DNA of 64,000 bases from Methanoregula boonei 6A8 (GTDB lineage Archaea; Halobacteriota; Methanomicrobia; Methanomicrobiales; Methanospirillaceae), in assembly GCF_000017625.1 (NCBI RefSeq), contig NC_009712.1:682001-746000 (forward strand), read 5' to 3'. Below, one piece after another: positions 7,909 through 16,223 of the stretch. The notes beneath the pieces are model-generated. The model had not been told where the DNA came from and made no database searches. It was given only the letters and a program-made list of their open reading frames with translations. The translations under genes were made by a program, and so were the position numbers. Every line of letters begins with the position of its first letter. The first letter of the stretch is position 1.

Positions 7909-8829
7909 ATGGGGAGCGGGTATTTTTCTGACTGGCTCAAAAGCTACCGGAATTACCTGCGTATGCGCAACTATTCCTCCCGAACCCTGGACAGCTACGA
8001 ACAGGTCATCCGGCATTTTGGATATTATGTCTGGCTCCGCCGGCATACTGAAGTGACTAAACTTGTCTTCTTCTGGAAAGATCTGGAAAATGCCCGGCTT
8101 GACACCAGCGTTGATGTCCCGCCGTCCATGATCACGGATTTTCTCTCGTTTGTCTCGACCATGCGCACGTATAAACCCAAGACCTTTCACCGGATCATCT
8201 CCACCCTCAGCTCCTTTTACCGTTTCCTCTCGGTTCAGGGGGCAGTAGTTGCAAATCCGTTGGCAGGAATTGAACGCCCGCGAATCAAGCAGCAGGAGGT
8301 AAAATATCTCAAGCATAATCAGGTGCTCCGTCTGATCGATTCGATTGAGGATCCCAGGGACAAACTGATTGTCAGGACCATCTATTCCACGGGTGTCCGG
8401 GTCTCCGAACTCTGCAATATGAATGTGGAAGATATCGATTTCGACGAGCATACCATTCGGATCCGGGGGAAGGGCGACAAGATCCGGATTGTCTTTGTTG
8501 ACGATGAGACCCTTGCCGGTATTCAAAAATTTGTGGGCAACCGTATTGCAGGTCCCCTTTTTATCGGGCAGCAGGGCAAGCATATCTCGCCAAGGGCAAT
8601 CCAGCATATTTTCAAACATTATGCCCCGGCCGGTATCACTCCCCATAAGATCCGCCATAGCTATGCAAGTGAACTGTACCGCCGGTCCAAGAACCTCCGG
8701 GTAGTACAGGAGAACCTGGGCCACACCTCCATCAAGACAACAGAGGTATACCTGCACACCGATATCGATGAACGTCGCCAGGTGTACCAGCAGTTTTTCC
8801 CGCTTTCGAGCGATAATGAATCCTCGTGA
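7909..8829 (+). CDS. xerA: tyrosine recombinase, XerA type
   Basis: The 306-aa protein has an N-terminal SAM-like core-binding domain (about 1-125) and a C-terminal catalytic domain with all key residues: Arg in STGVRVSELCN (about 167), the Lys beta hairpin (GKGDKIRI), His and Arg in HKIRHSYASEL, His in LGHTSIKTTEVY and the nucleophile Tyr in TTEVYLHTD. It is of XerC/D-like size, and archaea use such XerA proteins to resolve chromosome dimers. In this neighbourhood it could equally serve a mobile element. The N-terminal domain holds an extra W-x-R-R-H-T-E-V stretch compared with minimal XerA. The gene has its own TATA box and appears leaderless. Confidence 0.88.
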   Translation: MGSGYFSDWLKSYRNYLRMRNYSSRTLDSYEQVIRHFGYYVWLRRHTEVTKLVFFWKDLENARLDTSVDVPPSMITDFLSFVSTMRTYKPKTFHRIISTLSSFYRFLSVQGAVVANPLAGIERPRIKQQEVKYLKHNQVLRLIDSIEDPRDKLIVRTIYSTGVRVSELCNMNVEDIDFDEHTIRIRGKGDKIRIVFVDDETLAGIQKFVGNRIAGPLFIGQQGKHISPRAIQHIFKHYAPAGITPHKIRHSYASELYRRSKNLRVVQENLGHTSIKTTEVYLHTDIDERRQVYQQFFPLSSDNESS

Positions 8830-9844
8830 ATGGGCGGTATCCCCACTCGTTAAAGGGGACCTGATGCGTTTTCAATATCTTTTTGAAATTGCACAAATCC
8901 TTTAAAATAGCGTTATTTTCTTAAAATAACTGATTATTGCAGATACTTTGTGGGTTCAGAGATTGTCGCGTCTATCTTTAATAAACCCTATGATGCTATA
9001 TACTAAATGATCTCCGTGAACCCTCAATTTTCACGGATTTTTTTCCCATTTAGGCCTGATCTGTTTACATTTTGGCAGTCGTTTTCAGCATTCTGGATTT
9101 CCTGATCTCATGAGCAGTATGCTCATATTGGCAGATATTTTTGCGGCACAAAATATTCGGAACATTATCTTCCTTTATAAAGAAAGAAATTCGGATTTCC
9201 ACTTTTTTTCGAGAATTATGGGGAATAATGAGGAATCCCCTGCCGTTGTGAGATGGAATTAATCTGTGTAATTCCTTCCAAAAACTTCCACTTTTTTCGT
9301 TTATTGTGGGGGATTTCCTTACCTGCGATTTCCTACCACTCTTTTCCGACATTCGATCTGAGATCTATCGTTCCGGAATTCATTCTCTTTCCAAAACGAG
9401 AATTCCCCTAAAGGCAGTACCCCCAGAAAATGGAATTGTGTAGTACTTGCACCCGGTACCCGTTTTTTAGAGGGCTCTATGCGGGAAATACCGCACCCGC
9501 AAGCCAAAAAAATCCGGATTTCCCTGATTTTTCCAAATTGGCAGAAGTACAATGGAAAAGCGTGTATCTCGTAAATTGGTACAGTGTTGTCGTTTTGTTT
9601 CCGAAATTTTCCCATTTTACTTTTGTCGTCAAAACCCCGCTCACTTCTTTACCCCAACAAATACAGGCGCTTTTTTTGACAATCCGAAAGATCATCCGGC
9701 TTTTTACGGGCTCTAAAAGAGCTAAAAATAAATCGTGTATTTCCGAATATCCATTTCAAATAAGCTCTATATACTCTTGAATTTGAATATAGGCTTAATC
9801 TGAAAATCCTGTAGATCTAAATAATCTTCTGGAAGAATTGCAGT
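8830..9844. other. 1-kb AT-rich gap
   Basis: Several frames of 70-115 codons exist on both strands (for example 9065-9352 minus, 9430-9780 plus) but they have biased, motif-free compositions and no ribosome sites, so I do not call them. The DNA contains a terminator-like hairpin at 9014-9036 and an imperfect inverted repeat GGAATTC/GAATTCC near 9377-9405. Purpose unknown. Confidence 0.4.
9014..9044 (+). terminator. hairpin with T-run
   Basis: CCGTGAA (9014-9020) and TTCACGG (9030-9036) form a 7-bp stem with a 9-nt loop, followed by seven Ts (9038-9044). It lies about 190 bp after the XerA stop codon, rather far to be only its terminator, so it could end a short non-coding transcript. Confidence 0.4.
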
Positions 9845-10345
9845 ATGGCACAGGTAAATGATAGATCGGTCCTCGCTTCATTTGGATCATTAATTAGGCA
9901 AGACCCTGTACGTGCAGAAATCAACCGGATGATATCCTGTATTAAGGCGGCAAATTACTCCACCGTGGAAAATAACGCAGAGGACACCGGCTATTCCGGC
10001 AAGGAATCCGAACAGGGAAAAAAACCTGTTGTTATCCATGTTGTAGAATTTGTCCCGGTAGAAAAGCCGGTCTTCCTGGGCCTTATAACAAGGGAGATCC
10101 AGCAGAGGAATCCGATATGTTCAGTACAGTTTGACAACTCTGTCTGGAAAATACCCCAAAATGAGATTTTCCAGACAGAAAAGTTGTCGGATTTGTATAA
10201 GCATCTCAAATATTATGGTTTGAAAATCCAGCTGGAAGGCGCTTCAGAAGATATCCTGAACAGGATCTATGTCGAAGCCCGCGAAGCACGACCCGGAGCA
10301 GTTGATCGCCTGCCTGCATCAGAATCTGAAAAATCAAAGAATTGA
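9845..10345 (+). CDS. hypothetical protein
   Basis: The 166-aa frame starts MAQVNDRSVLASFGSLIRQ and has a mixed, soluble, protein-like composition: an alpha-helical N-terminus, a polar linker at 40-60 with GKESEQGKKP, a beta-like stretch VVIHVVEFVPVEKPVFLGLI, a Lys/Tyr-rich helix and a Glu/Ser-rich tail. GGAAGAATTGCAGT before the ATG can serve as a ribosome site. I recognise no family or catalytic motif. It lies at the edge of the AT-rich accessory stretch, just before tRNA-Gln. Confidence 0.6.
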   Translation: MAQVNDRSVLASFGSLIRQDPVRAEINRMISCIKAANYSTVENNAEDTGYSGKESEQGKKPVVIHVVEFVPVEKPVFLGLITREIQQRNPICSVQFDNSVWKIPQNEIFQTEKLSDLYKHLKYYGLKIQLEGASEDILNRIYVEAREARPGAVDRLPASESEKSKN

Positions 10346-10470
10346 AATTATTTTTCCCATTATGAGTTGAGGTTCACCCGATCATCAATGCTTTTTTGAG
10401 TACAGCGATTGATATAACCGGGACATATCCCCAAAATCGAATCCATATCCGATTTGTGGTATCGTCGAGC

Positions 10471-10543
10471 ACCCCCGTAGTGTAGCGGTCAATCATGCAG
10501 GACTTTGGATCCGGCGACACCAGTTCGAATCTGGTCGGGGGTA
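10471..10543 (+). tRNA. tRNA-Gln (anticodon TTG)
   Basis: Acceptor arms ACCCCCG (10471-10477) and CGGGGGT (10536-10542) pair fully, with discriminator A at 10543. The anticodon loop is CTTTGGA (anticodon TTG), and the T arm is ACCAG-TTCGAAT-CTGGT. The anticodon stem has one A-G mismatch. The first pair is A1-U72. CCA is not encoded. In archaea this tRNA is first charged with Glu and then amidated by GatDE, whose genes lie in this same window (23729-26855). Confidence 0.92.
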
Positions 10544-10598
10544 TATCCGTTATCAGGAAGAATTCATTTTTATATCTGGGCAGAAAAACAGAACGGAT

Positions 10599-11420
10599 GT
10601 GACCGACAACATCTCCTTCCGGCTGCAGCTGTATCTCACCATCCTTATGGTGGTGGTGGTCGCCGGCATTGCCGGGATGATTATTTTTGAAAACCGTACC
10701 CCGCTCGATGCGTTCTATTTTGTCGTGGTGACCATCTCAACGGTGGGTTTTGGGGATATCCACCCGGTGACTGCTGCCGGCAAGGTGCTCACGATCGGTA
10801 TCATTCTTGCCGGGGTCGGTTGTTTTGTGGGCCTTGCGGCTTCAACCCTTGACCTGATGATCGAGAACCGTGAACGGACGTTACGGCTGCGTAACCTCAA
10901 TATGATCGTGGGCGTCTTTTTTTCGGAAGCAGGTACCCGCCTGCTCCGGTGTTTCTCGGGCCATGATCCGCATGTTGCTGAGATCCGATCTGTTCTGCTG
11001 GTCTCGAACCAATGGTCGGATGAAGATTTTTCCCGGGCCATCACCGTTCTGAATGCACACCGCCCGGTACTGGATAGCAGAAGCATCAGCCTGCCCGATC
11101 TCAAAAAGTTCCTTTCCGGGCACAGGAATTTCCTGCTCTCGCTCTTTGGGAACCCGCAGATCATCGAACACGAAGATTTCACCCCGCTTCTCCAGGCCGT
11201 GTTCCACCTTGCCGAGGAACTGGCGGCGCGCGAGAATCTCACTGACCTTCCGGCATCAGATTATGCCCACCTTTCCGGGGATATCAACCGGGTTTATGGC
11301 CTCCTGATCGTAGACTGGCTCATGTACATGCGCCATTTAAAGAAACATTACCCGTACCTGTTCTCCCTTGCAATGCGGACCAATCCCTTCGATACAAACG
11401 CATCGGCAGTAGTACGGTGA
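10599..11420 (+). CDS. two-TM potassium channel-like protein
   Basis: The 273-aa protein has one membrane helix at about 8-29, a pore helix with selectivity filter TISTVGFGD (about 45-54), and a second helix at about 63-86 (VLTIGIILAGVGCFVGLAA). This is the Ion_trans_2/KcsA-type plan, with the T-V-G-F-G-D filter expected to select K+. Residues 90-273 form a cytoplasmic domain unlike RCK/TrkA-N: there is no Rossmann GxGxxG, and the text is helical (FLSGHRNFLLSLFG, DFTPLLQAVFHLAEELAA). Gating is therefore by an unrecognised domain. The GTG start follows tRNA-Gln by 55 nt. Confidence 0.85.
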   Translation: MTDNISFRLQLYLTILMVVVVAGIAGMIIFENRTPLDAFYFVVVTISTVGFGDIHPVTAAGKVLTIGIILAGVGCFVGLAASTLDLMIENRERTLRLRNLNMIVGVFFSEAGTRLLRCFSGHDPHVAEIRSVLLVSNQWSDEDFSRAITVLNAHRPVLDSRSISLPDLKKFLSGHRNFLLSLFGNPQIIEHEDFTPLLQAVFHLAEELAARENLTDLPASDYAHLSGDINRVYGLLIVDWLMYMRHLKKHYPYLFSLAMRTNPFDTNASAVVR

Positions 11421-11507
11421 CTTTGGGAATCCATGAGAGTCCATTTTTTTCGGGCCAGCCATTCACCGGGCTGTTTCAAAAAAAGGTATGAATTATTATC
11501 GTGACCA

Positions 11508-12386
11508 TTAACAGTGGCACCGGAACAGGTCCCGGATCAGATCGGGAATTTCCGAAGGCCGGGATGCCACCGGGATATTCATTTTTTTGAGTTTTGCAAT
11601 CTTTGACCGGGCATCGCTCTCCCCGCCTTCCACAATCGCCCCCGCATGGCCCATCCTTTTGTCCGGCGGTGCAGAAATTCCTGCAATATAGGCTACAAGG
11701 GGCACATCGGTGTTTCTTGCTCCTTCTGCTTCAAGGTTGCCTCCGACCTCTCCGATCAGGACAACTGCTTTTGTCTCCTTGTCCTCCGCAAACTGCGCAA
11801 GAGCGTTTTCAAAGGTCTGACCGATGACCGGATCGCCACCGATCCCAATTACCGTACTCTGTCCGATCCCGGCCCGGGTCAGTTCATCGACAACCTCGTA
11901 TGTGAGTGTCCCGCTCCGGGAGATGACCCCCACATGGCCGCGGGAGAAGAGGCTTGCCGGCATGATCCCCATCTTTACCTCCCCGGGCGAGAGGAGGCCC
12001 GGGCAGTTGGGGCCGATCACCCTGCAGCCTTCCATCTCTGCATAGGCAATCGCCTTCATGGTGTCGTGGACCGGGATGTGCTCGGTGATGACAACCGCAA
12101 GCTCTAACCCGGCGTCGGCAACTTCCATAATGGAGTCCCCGGCCGCTTTTGCGGGGACAAAGATGACGCTTGCCGTTGCATCATGTTCTTTGAGTGCATC
12201 TTTTACGGTATCGTAGACCGGCACACCGTGTACGGACTGGCCGGCTTTTTTGGGCGTGACACCGGCAACGACCCCACGACCCCCGACCTGCCGCGCGTAC
12301 TCGTTCATCAGGCCGATATGATAATCGCCCTGCTTGCCGGTTGCCCCGGTGACAATGATACCGGTCTTTTTGTCACCGTAGATCAT
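11508..12386 (-). CDS. sucD: succinyl-CoA synthetase (ADP-forming), alpha subunit
   Basis: The 292-aa protein starts with a CoA-binding Rossmann domain (GIIVTGATGKQGDYH) and has the phosphohistidine loop RMGHAGAIVEGG near residue 253. GIGGDPVIGQTF and VVLIGEVGG are standard signatures. Together with SucC it interconverts succinyl-CoA and succinate with a nucleotide. In methanogens with this gene set it works mainly toward succinyl-CoA for 2-oxoglutarate synthesis. It is the last gene of the fum-kor-suc operon and overlaps sucC by 4 nt. The length is normal (about 290). Confidence 0.96.
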   Translation of the reverse strand: MIYGDKKTGIIVTGATGKQGDYHIGLMNEYARQVGGRGVVAGVTPKKAGQSVHGVPVYDTVKDALKEHDATASVIFVPAKAAGDSIMEVADAGLELAVVITEHIPVHDTMKAIAYAEMEGCRVIGPNCPGLLSPGEVKMGIMPASLFSRGHVGVISRSGTLTYEVVDELTRAGIGQSTVIGIGGDPVIGQTFENALAQFAEDKETKAVVLIGEVGGNLEAEGARNTDVPLVAYIAGISAPPDKRMGHAGAIVEGGESDARSKIAKLKKMNIPVASRPSEIPDLIRDLFRCHC

Positions 12387-13468
12387 GATGCAACCTCCAC
12401 GGCTTTTTTCACGACAAGATCCATGGTATCGAGCATCTCGTAGCCTTTCTCGGCAAGGAGCTTCCTGCCCTCTTCGGCATTGGTCCCGGCAATCCGCACA
12501 ATAACCGGTTCAGGTACCCCTGAAGCAATAATCCCCCGGGCCACCTCATCGCAGCGGGTGATCCCGCCAAGGAGGTTGACCACAATCACTTTTACCGTAG
12601 GTACCCCGGACACCAGCCGGACAGCGTGCATTACCCGTTCGCTGTCTGCTCCCCCGCCAACGTCAAGGAAATCCGCTGCACGTCCGCCATAGTATTCGAT
12701 GAGGTCGAGCGTTGCCATGGTCAGGCCGGCGCCGTTCCCGATAACGCCGATATTCCCCTGGAGCTCCACGTACGAAAACCCGTGTTTCTCCGCCTCCCGT
12801 TCCCGTTCGGTGAGGTCCCGGTTGAGCACGATCCCCTGGCGGGCGAGGCTGTTGTCATCGATAATGAGTTTTGCATCGGCCGCGTACACTCCGGCGGGAG
12901 TAGTCACCAGCGGGTTTATCTCGGCAAGGAGGGCGTCTTTGTGGCAGAAGACGTGGTACAGCCGGTTCACCGTTGCCTGGATCTCAACCGGGGCATCGCC
13001 GCAGAGCTCGCGGAGGAGAAATCCCGGCACATCGGCAAGAAGCGGGCAGAAACTGATCGAGCGGATCGCTTTTTTGTCGGTTTTCGCGGTCTCCTCGATA
13101 TCGATCCCGCCGGTCTCTGCAAAAAGGATCACCGGCTGTTTTTTGGTCCGGTCTATGGTGATGCTCACATAGTACTCGTGCCGGATCTCCAGGCGCTCTT
13201 CAATCAGGATCCGCTGCACCGGCAGACCCTTGATGGTGGTGTTGAAGAGTTTCCTTGCCGTCTCGATGACCGTGTCGCGGTCGGCCATCAGGACGCCCCC
13301 GGCCTTTCCCCTGCCGCCGACATCCACCTGTGCCTTGACTGCGACCTTCGCCGGAATGGCATCCATGTGGAGAAGGATCTCCTCGTGCTTACCCACAAGG
13401 ATGCCTTTTGGCACCCTGATCCCTTCTTCAGAAAAGAGCTGCTTTGCCTCGTATTCCAGTAGTTTCAT
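12383..13468 (-). CDS. sucC: succinyl-CoA synthetase (ADP-forming), beta subunit
   Basis: The 361-aa protein starts MKLLEYEAKQLFSEEGI and contains an ATP-grasp domain (AVKAQVDVGGRGKAGGV; LAEINPLVTTP with metal ligands) followed by the C-terminal ligase domain (FLDVGGGADSERV, NLLGGITRCDEVA). It binds nucleotide and Mg2+ and passes phosphate to the SucD histidine. It overlaps korC upstream and sucD downstream by 4 nt each, so it should be translationally coupled. It is slightly shorter than bacterial SucC (about 388) but matches the archaeal size. Confidence 0.96.
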   Translation of the reverse strand: MKLLEYEAKQLFSEEGIRVPKGILVGKHEEILLHMDAIPAKVAVKAQVDVGGRGKAGGVLMADRDTVIETARKLFNTTIKGLPVQRILIEERLEIRHEYYVSITIDRTKKQPVILFAETGGIDIEETAKTDKKAIRSISFCPLLADVPGFLLRELCGDAPVEIQATVNRLYHVFCHKDALLAEINPLVTTPAGVYAADAKLIIDDNSLARQGIVLNRDLTEREREAEKHGFSYVELQGNIGVIGNGAGLTMATLDLIEYYGGRAADFLDVGGGADSERVMHAVRLVSGVPTVKVIVVNLLGGITRCDEVARGIIASGVPEPVIVRIAGTNAEEGRKLLAEKGYEMLDTMDLVVKKAVEVAS

Positions 13469-14001
13469 GTTGTTTTCCCTCCTGCAAGTGCAATCCCGAG
13501 CTCCATTGCTTTCGTGTTGAGTGCCTCTGTACCTTTAGGCACGGAATCAAGGATAGCTTTCTTGAGTGCTTCTTCACTGACAACGCGGGTATATCCGACA
13601 AGGGCACCGAGCATGACAATGTTTGCCACGATGTCCCGGCCCAGTGTTTTCTTTGCTTCCTCCGCTGCCGGGATCTCATGGAAGGTACAATCCGGGCGCG
13701 AATGGATAAGGCTGGAATCGAGGATCATAATTGCATCCTTCCGGGCCGCAGCACCGTATTTCTCGAAGCCTTCCTGGGACATGATCACAAAGATATCCGG
13801 GTCTGCCACCTTGGGGTACAGGATCTCCTCGTCATCGATGATCACCGCGCTCATCGATGCCCCGCCCCGGGCCTCAGGGCCGTACACCTGGGTCTGGACG
13901 GCGAACTTGTGGTCATACATCACGGCCGCCCGCCCGAGAATAACCGCGGAGAGAATGATCCCCTGCCCGCCAAACCCGGAGAACCTGACTTCGCGCCTCA
14001 T
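13465..14001 (-). CDS. korC: 2-oxoglutarate:ferredoxin oxidoreductase, gamma subunit
   Basis: The 178-aa protein has the POR/KGOR gamma fold: an N-terminal FSGFGGQGIILSAVILG motif binding CoA/TPP-side elements, YGPEARGGASMSAVIID in the middle, and NIVMLGALVGYT near residue 133. It is part of the four-subunit KorABCD enzyme that uses reduced ferredoxin to carboxylate succinyl-CoA to 2-oxoglutarate (reversible). Its start overlaps the korB stop by 4 nt. Confidence 0.94.
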   Translation of the reverse strand: MRREVRFSGFGGQGIILSAVILGRAAVMYDHKFAVQTQVYGPEARGGASMSAVIIDDEEILYPKVADPDIFVIMSQEGFEKYGAAARKDAIMILDSSLIHSRPDCTFHEIPAAEEAKKTLGRDIVANIVMLGALVGYTRVVSEEALKKAILDSVPKGTEALNTKAMELGIALAGGKTT

Positions 14002-14801
14002 GGCTTTGCCTCCGCGGGGACAATGCCCATGGCGGGGCGGTTGCGCCGTATAAGTTCCCCGACCACAAACACATCCTCCGGGATAATCTCTCCCTTCTCG
14101 ATCATCCGGTCCCGTTTTGCCTTTAACAGCGAGTGGGCCCTAAGGTACTCGATCTGGTCGGCTACCTGCCGGAACTTGTTCCGGCGCCCGAAGTTGGTGG
14201 GGCACTGGACCAGTGCCTCGATAAACGAGAATCCCGGGGTCTCCAGGCCAATCTTTACCGCCCGTTCGAGTTCCTTAACGTGGTATGAGGTCCAGCGGGC
14301 CACATAGTTTGCCCCGGCAGCGATGGCAAGCTCCCCGAGATCAAATGCCGTCTCGGTCGATCCATACGGCGTGGTTGTCGAGAGATAGCCGCGTGGCGTG
14401 GTCGGGCTGCCCTGGCCGCCGGTCATGCCGTAGATCTGGTTGTTCATGCAGACCACTGTGAGATCGATGTTCCGGCGGCAGGCATGGATAAAATGGTTAC
14501 CTCCGATGGCTGCAAGGTCCCCGTCTCCGGTAAAGACCACTACGTGGAGCTTCGGGTTTGCCATCTTGACCCCGGTGGCAAAAGCAAGCGCCCTCCCGTG
14601 GGTGGTATGGAGAGAATCGGTGACAATATAGCCCGGGGCCCGGGAAGAGCAGCCGATCCCCGAGACGAATACGGTATCCTCTTTTTTCCAGCCCATGGAA
14701 TCCACAGCCGCAAGTGTGCAGTTGATGATCGTGCCGTTCCCGCAGCCGGCGCAGTAGATGTGCGGCAGCTTGTCCTGCCGGAGCCACTCATTGAAGCTCA
14801 T
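13998..14801 (-). CDS. korB: 2-oxoglutarate:ferredoxin oxidoreductase, beta (TPP) subunit
   Basis: From ATG 14801 the product is 267 aa, MSFNEWLRQDKLPHIYCAGCGNG, followed by GDGDLAAIGGNHFIHACRRN and MNNQIYGMTGGQ. The G-D-G-D ... N-N-x-I-Y-G-M-T-G-G-Q pattern is the thiamine-diphosphate/Mg2+ site of 2-oxoacid:ferredoxin oxidoreductase beta subunits. The frame extends 28 codons upstream, but that part is Arg-rich antisense-like text overlapping korA. The chosen ATG gives the usual family N-terminus and a 4-nt overlap with korA like every other junction in the operon. Confidence 0.95.
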   Translation of the reverse strand: MSFNEWLRQDKLPHIYCAGCGNGTIINCTLAAVDSMGWKKEDTVFVSGIGCSSRAPGYIVTDSLHTTHGRALAFATGVKMANPKLHVVVFTGDGDLAAIGGNHFIHACRRNIDLTVVCMNNQIYGMTGGQGSPTTPRGYLSTTTPYGSTETAFDLGELAIAAGANYVARWTSYHVKELERAVKIGLETPGFSFIEALVQCPTNFGRRNKFRQVADQIEYLRAHSLLKAKRDRMIEKGEIIPEDVFVVGELIRRNRPAMGIVPAEAKP

Positions 14802-15904
14802 GCGCCTGCCTCCACGAGAGCAAAGAGCTCTTTTGGTGAATGCAGTTCCCCGCCCAGTTTTGGTACGGAAACTACCGGTACGCACGTGTGTCTCTCTATC
14901 TCCCGGGCGATCTGGCCAAGATTGAGTTCAGGTACGATGAACCTCTGTGCGTTCTTGAAGATCGCGAGTGCATGGGCCGGGAAAGGCCAGACCGTACGGA
15001 TCCGCAAAAACCCGATCTTCTTGTCCGGGTGGTCATGGAGCACCTGCTGGACGGTGCGGACCGGGGCGCCGTAGGCAATAAAGACCTGTTTTGCATCGGG
15101 ATTAATGATGTCGAAATCCGCGAGCTCAATGGTTGCCGACTCTATCTTTTCAACGAGCCGTTTCACCAGTCCTGCATGGAGGCCGGGATCCGTTGCGCTG
15201 GGGAAGCCCCGTTCGTCATGGGTGAGCCCGGTCACGTGCGTCCCGTACCCGTTCCCGAACCGGGGGAAGCCCGGGATGAGGCTCCCTGCCGCTGGTTTGA
15301 AGGGTGGGGTGCCGGGGACAAATGCCGGTCGTCCGGTCTGCTCCACGGCATCCGGCACAATGATGCGCTCCCGCATGTGCCCGATCACCTCGTCGGCCAT
15401 CAGAAAGACCGGTACGCGGTACCGGTCGGCAAGATTGAATGCCTTTGCCGTAAGGTTGTACATCTCCTGCACGCTTGCCGGGCAAAGGGCGATCACCGCA
15501 TAATCCCCGTGCGAACCAAACCGGCACTGCATCATGTCCCCCTGTGCCGCCATGGTGGGTTGCCCGGTTGAGGGTCCGCCCCGCTGGACGTTGACGATAA
15601 CGCAGGGAGTTTCGGTCATTGCCGCGTACCCGATGTTCTCCATCATCAGGGAGAAACCCGGCCCGCTCGTCGCGGTCATTGCCCGTGCCCCGGTCCAGGA
15701 AGCCCCGATAACGGATGCGATGCTTGCTATCTCATCCTCCATCTGGATAAAGACCCCGCCTTTTTTCGGGAGCTTTGCAGCCATATGCTCGGCTACTTCT
15801 GTCGAAGGGGTGATGGGATAACCCCCGAAAAACCGGCAGCCTGCAGAAAGTGCACCCTCGGCGGATGCAATATTTCCCTGCCAGAATTCAAGTCTCGGCG
15901 TCAA
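14798..15904 (-). CDS. korA: 2-oxoglutarate:ferredoxin oxidoreductase, alpha subunit
   Basis: The 368-aa subunit begins EFWQGNIASAEGALSAGCRF with GGYPITPSTEVAEHMA, the substrate-binding loop of KorA/VorB-type alpha subunits, and continues with ATSGPGFSLMMENIGYA and VNVQRGGPSTGQPT. The combination YPITPSTE plus RGGPSTGQPT separates it from pyruvate oxidoreductase alpha. It carries domains I and II of the enzyme that supports 2-oxoglutarate formation. Its 4-nt overlap with korD upstream and korB downstream indicates a tightly coupled operon. Confidence 0.95.
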   Translation of the reverse strand: MTPRLEFWQGNIASAEGALSAGCRFFGGYPITPSTEVAEHMAAKLPKKGGVFIQMEDEIASIASVIGASWTGARAMTATSGPGFSLMMENIGYAAMTETPCVIVNVQRGGPSTGQPTMAAQGDMMQCRFGSHGDYAVIALCPASVQEMYNLTAKAFNLADRYRVPVFLMADEVIGHMRERIIVPDAVEQTGRPAFVPGTPPFKPAAGSLIPGFPRFGNGYGTHVTGLTHDERGFPSATDPGLHAGLVKRLVEKIESATIELADFDIINPDAKQVFIAYGAPVRTVQQVLHDHPDKKIGFLRIRTVWPFPAHALAIFKNAQRFIVPELNLGQIAREIERHTCVPVVSVPKLGGELHSPKELFALVEAGA

Positions 15905-16173
15905 TATTCAATCGCCACCTTGTGGAGTTCGTAGGGCTCTTCATCCATCCAGTGGATTGCCTGGTCAGGGCAGGTGAGCTGGCAGACACCGCAGAGCTGC
16001 CGCCCGTACAGGTGGCGGAGACGGCAGTTGGTGCAGCGTTCGGGCCGGTCCAGTTCCGGCACCACGATCCCCCGCCGGTTGGGGTTTTTCCCCTCTTTGA
16101 AGATCCGGTACGGGCAGACCTTTGTACAGAGATTGCAGCCCTTACACCGGGTCTCGTCTATGGCGAGTTTCAT
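15901..16173 (-). CDS. korD: 2-oxoglutarate:ferredoxin oxidoreductase, delta (ferredoxin-like) subunit
   Basis: The 90-aa protein starts MKLAIDETRCKGCNLCTKVC, with one standard C-x2-C-x2-C-x3-C cluster motif. The second motif is stretched: C-T-N-C, then C-G-V-C-Q-L-T-C-P after an insert holding RLRHLYGRQL. It should hold two [4Fe-4S] clusters that pass electrons between ferredoxin and the TPP centre of KorB. It comes first among the kor genes and lies 50 nt after the fumarate hydratase genes, the only real gap in the operon. Confidence 0.93.
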   Translation of the reverse strand: MKLAIDETRCKGCNLCTKVCPYRIFKEGKNPNRRGIVVPELDRPERCTNCRLRHLYGRQLCGVCQLTCPDQAIHWMDEEPYELHKVAIEY

Positions 16174-16223
16174 TATGGATCTGTCCTATCTATGTTGCGG
16201 GTGGTGCGAAAAAAATCTATGTG

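Noticed and set aside
7879-8757. 292-codon open frame on the minus strand
   Set aside because: Antisense to the XerA-type recombinase, whose catalytic residues are all present on the plus strand.
7909-10543. integrated element bounded by tRNA-Gln
   Set aside because: No second copy of the tRNA 3' half was found upstream, so attachment-site duplication cannot be shown.
12626-13462. 278-codon plus-strand frame
   Set aside because: Antisense to sucC.
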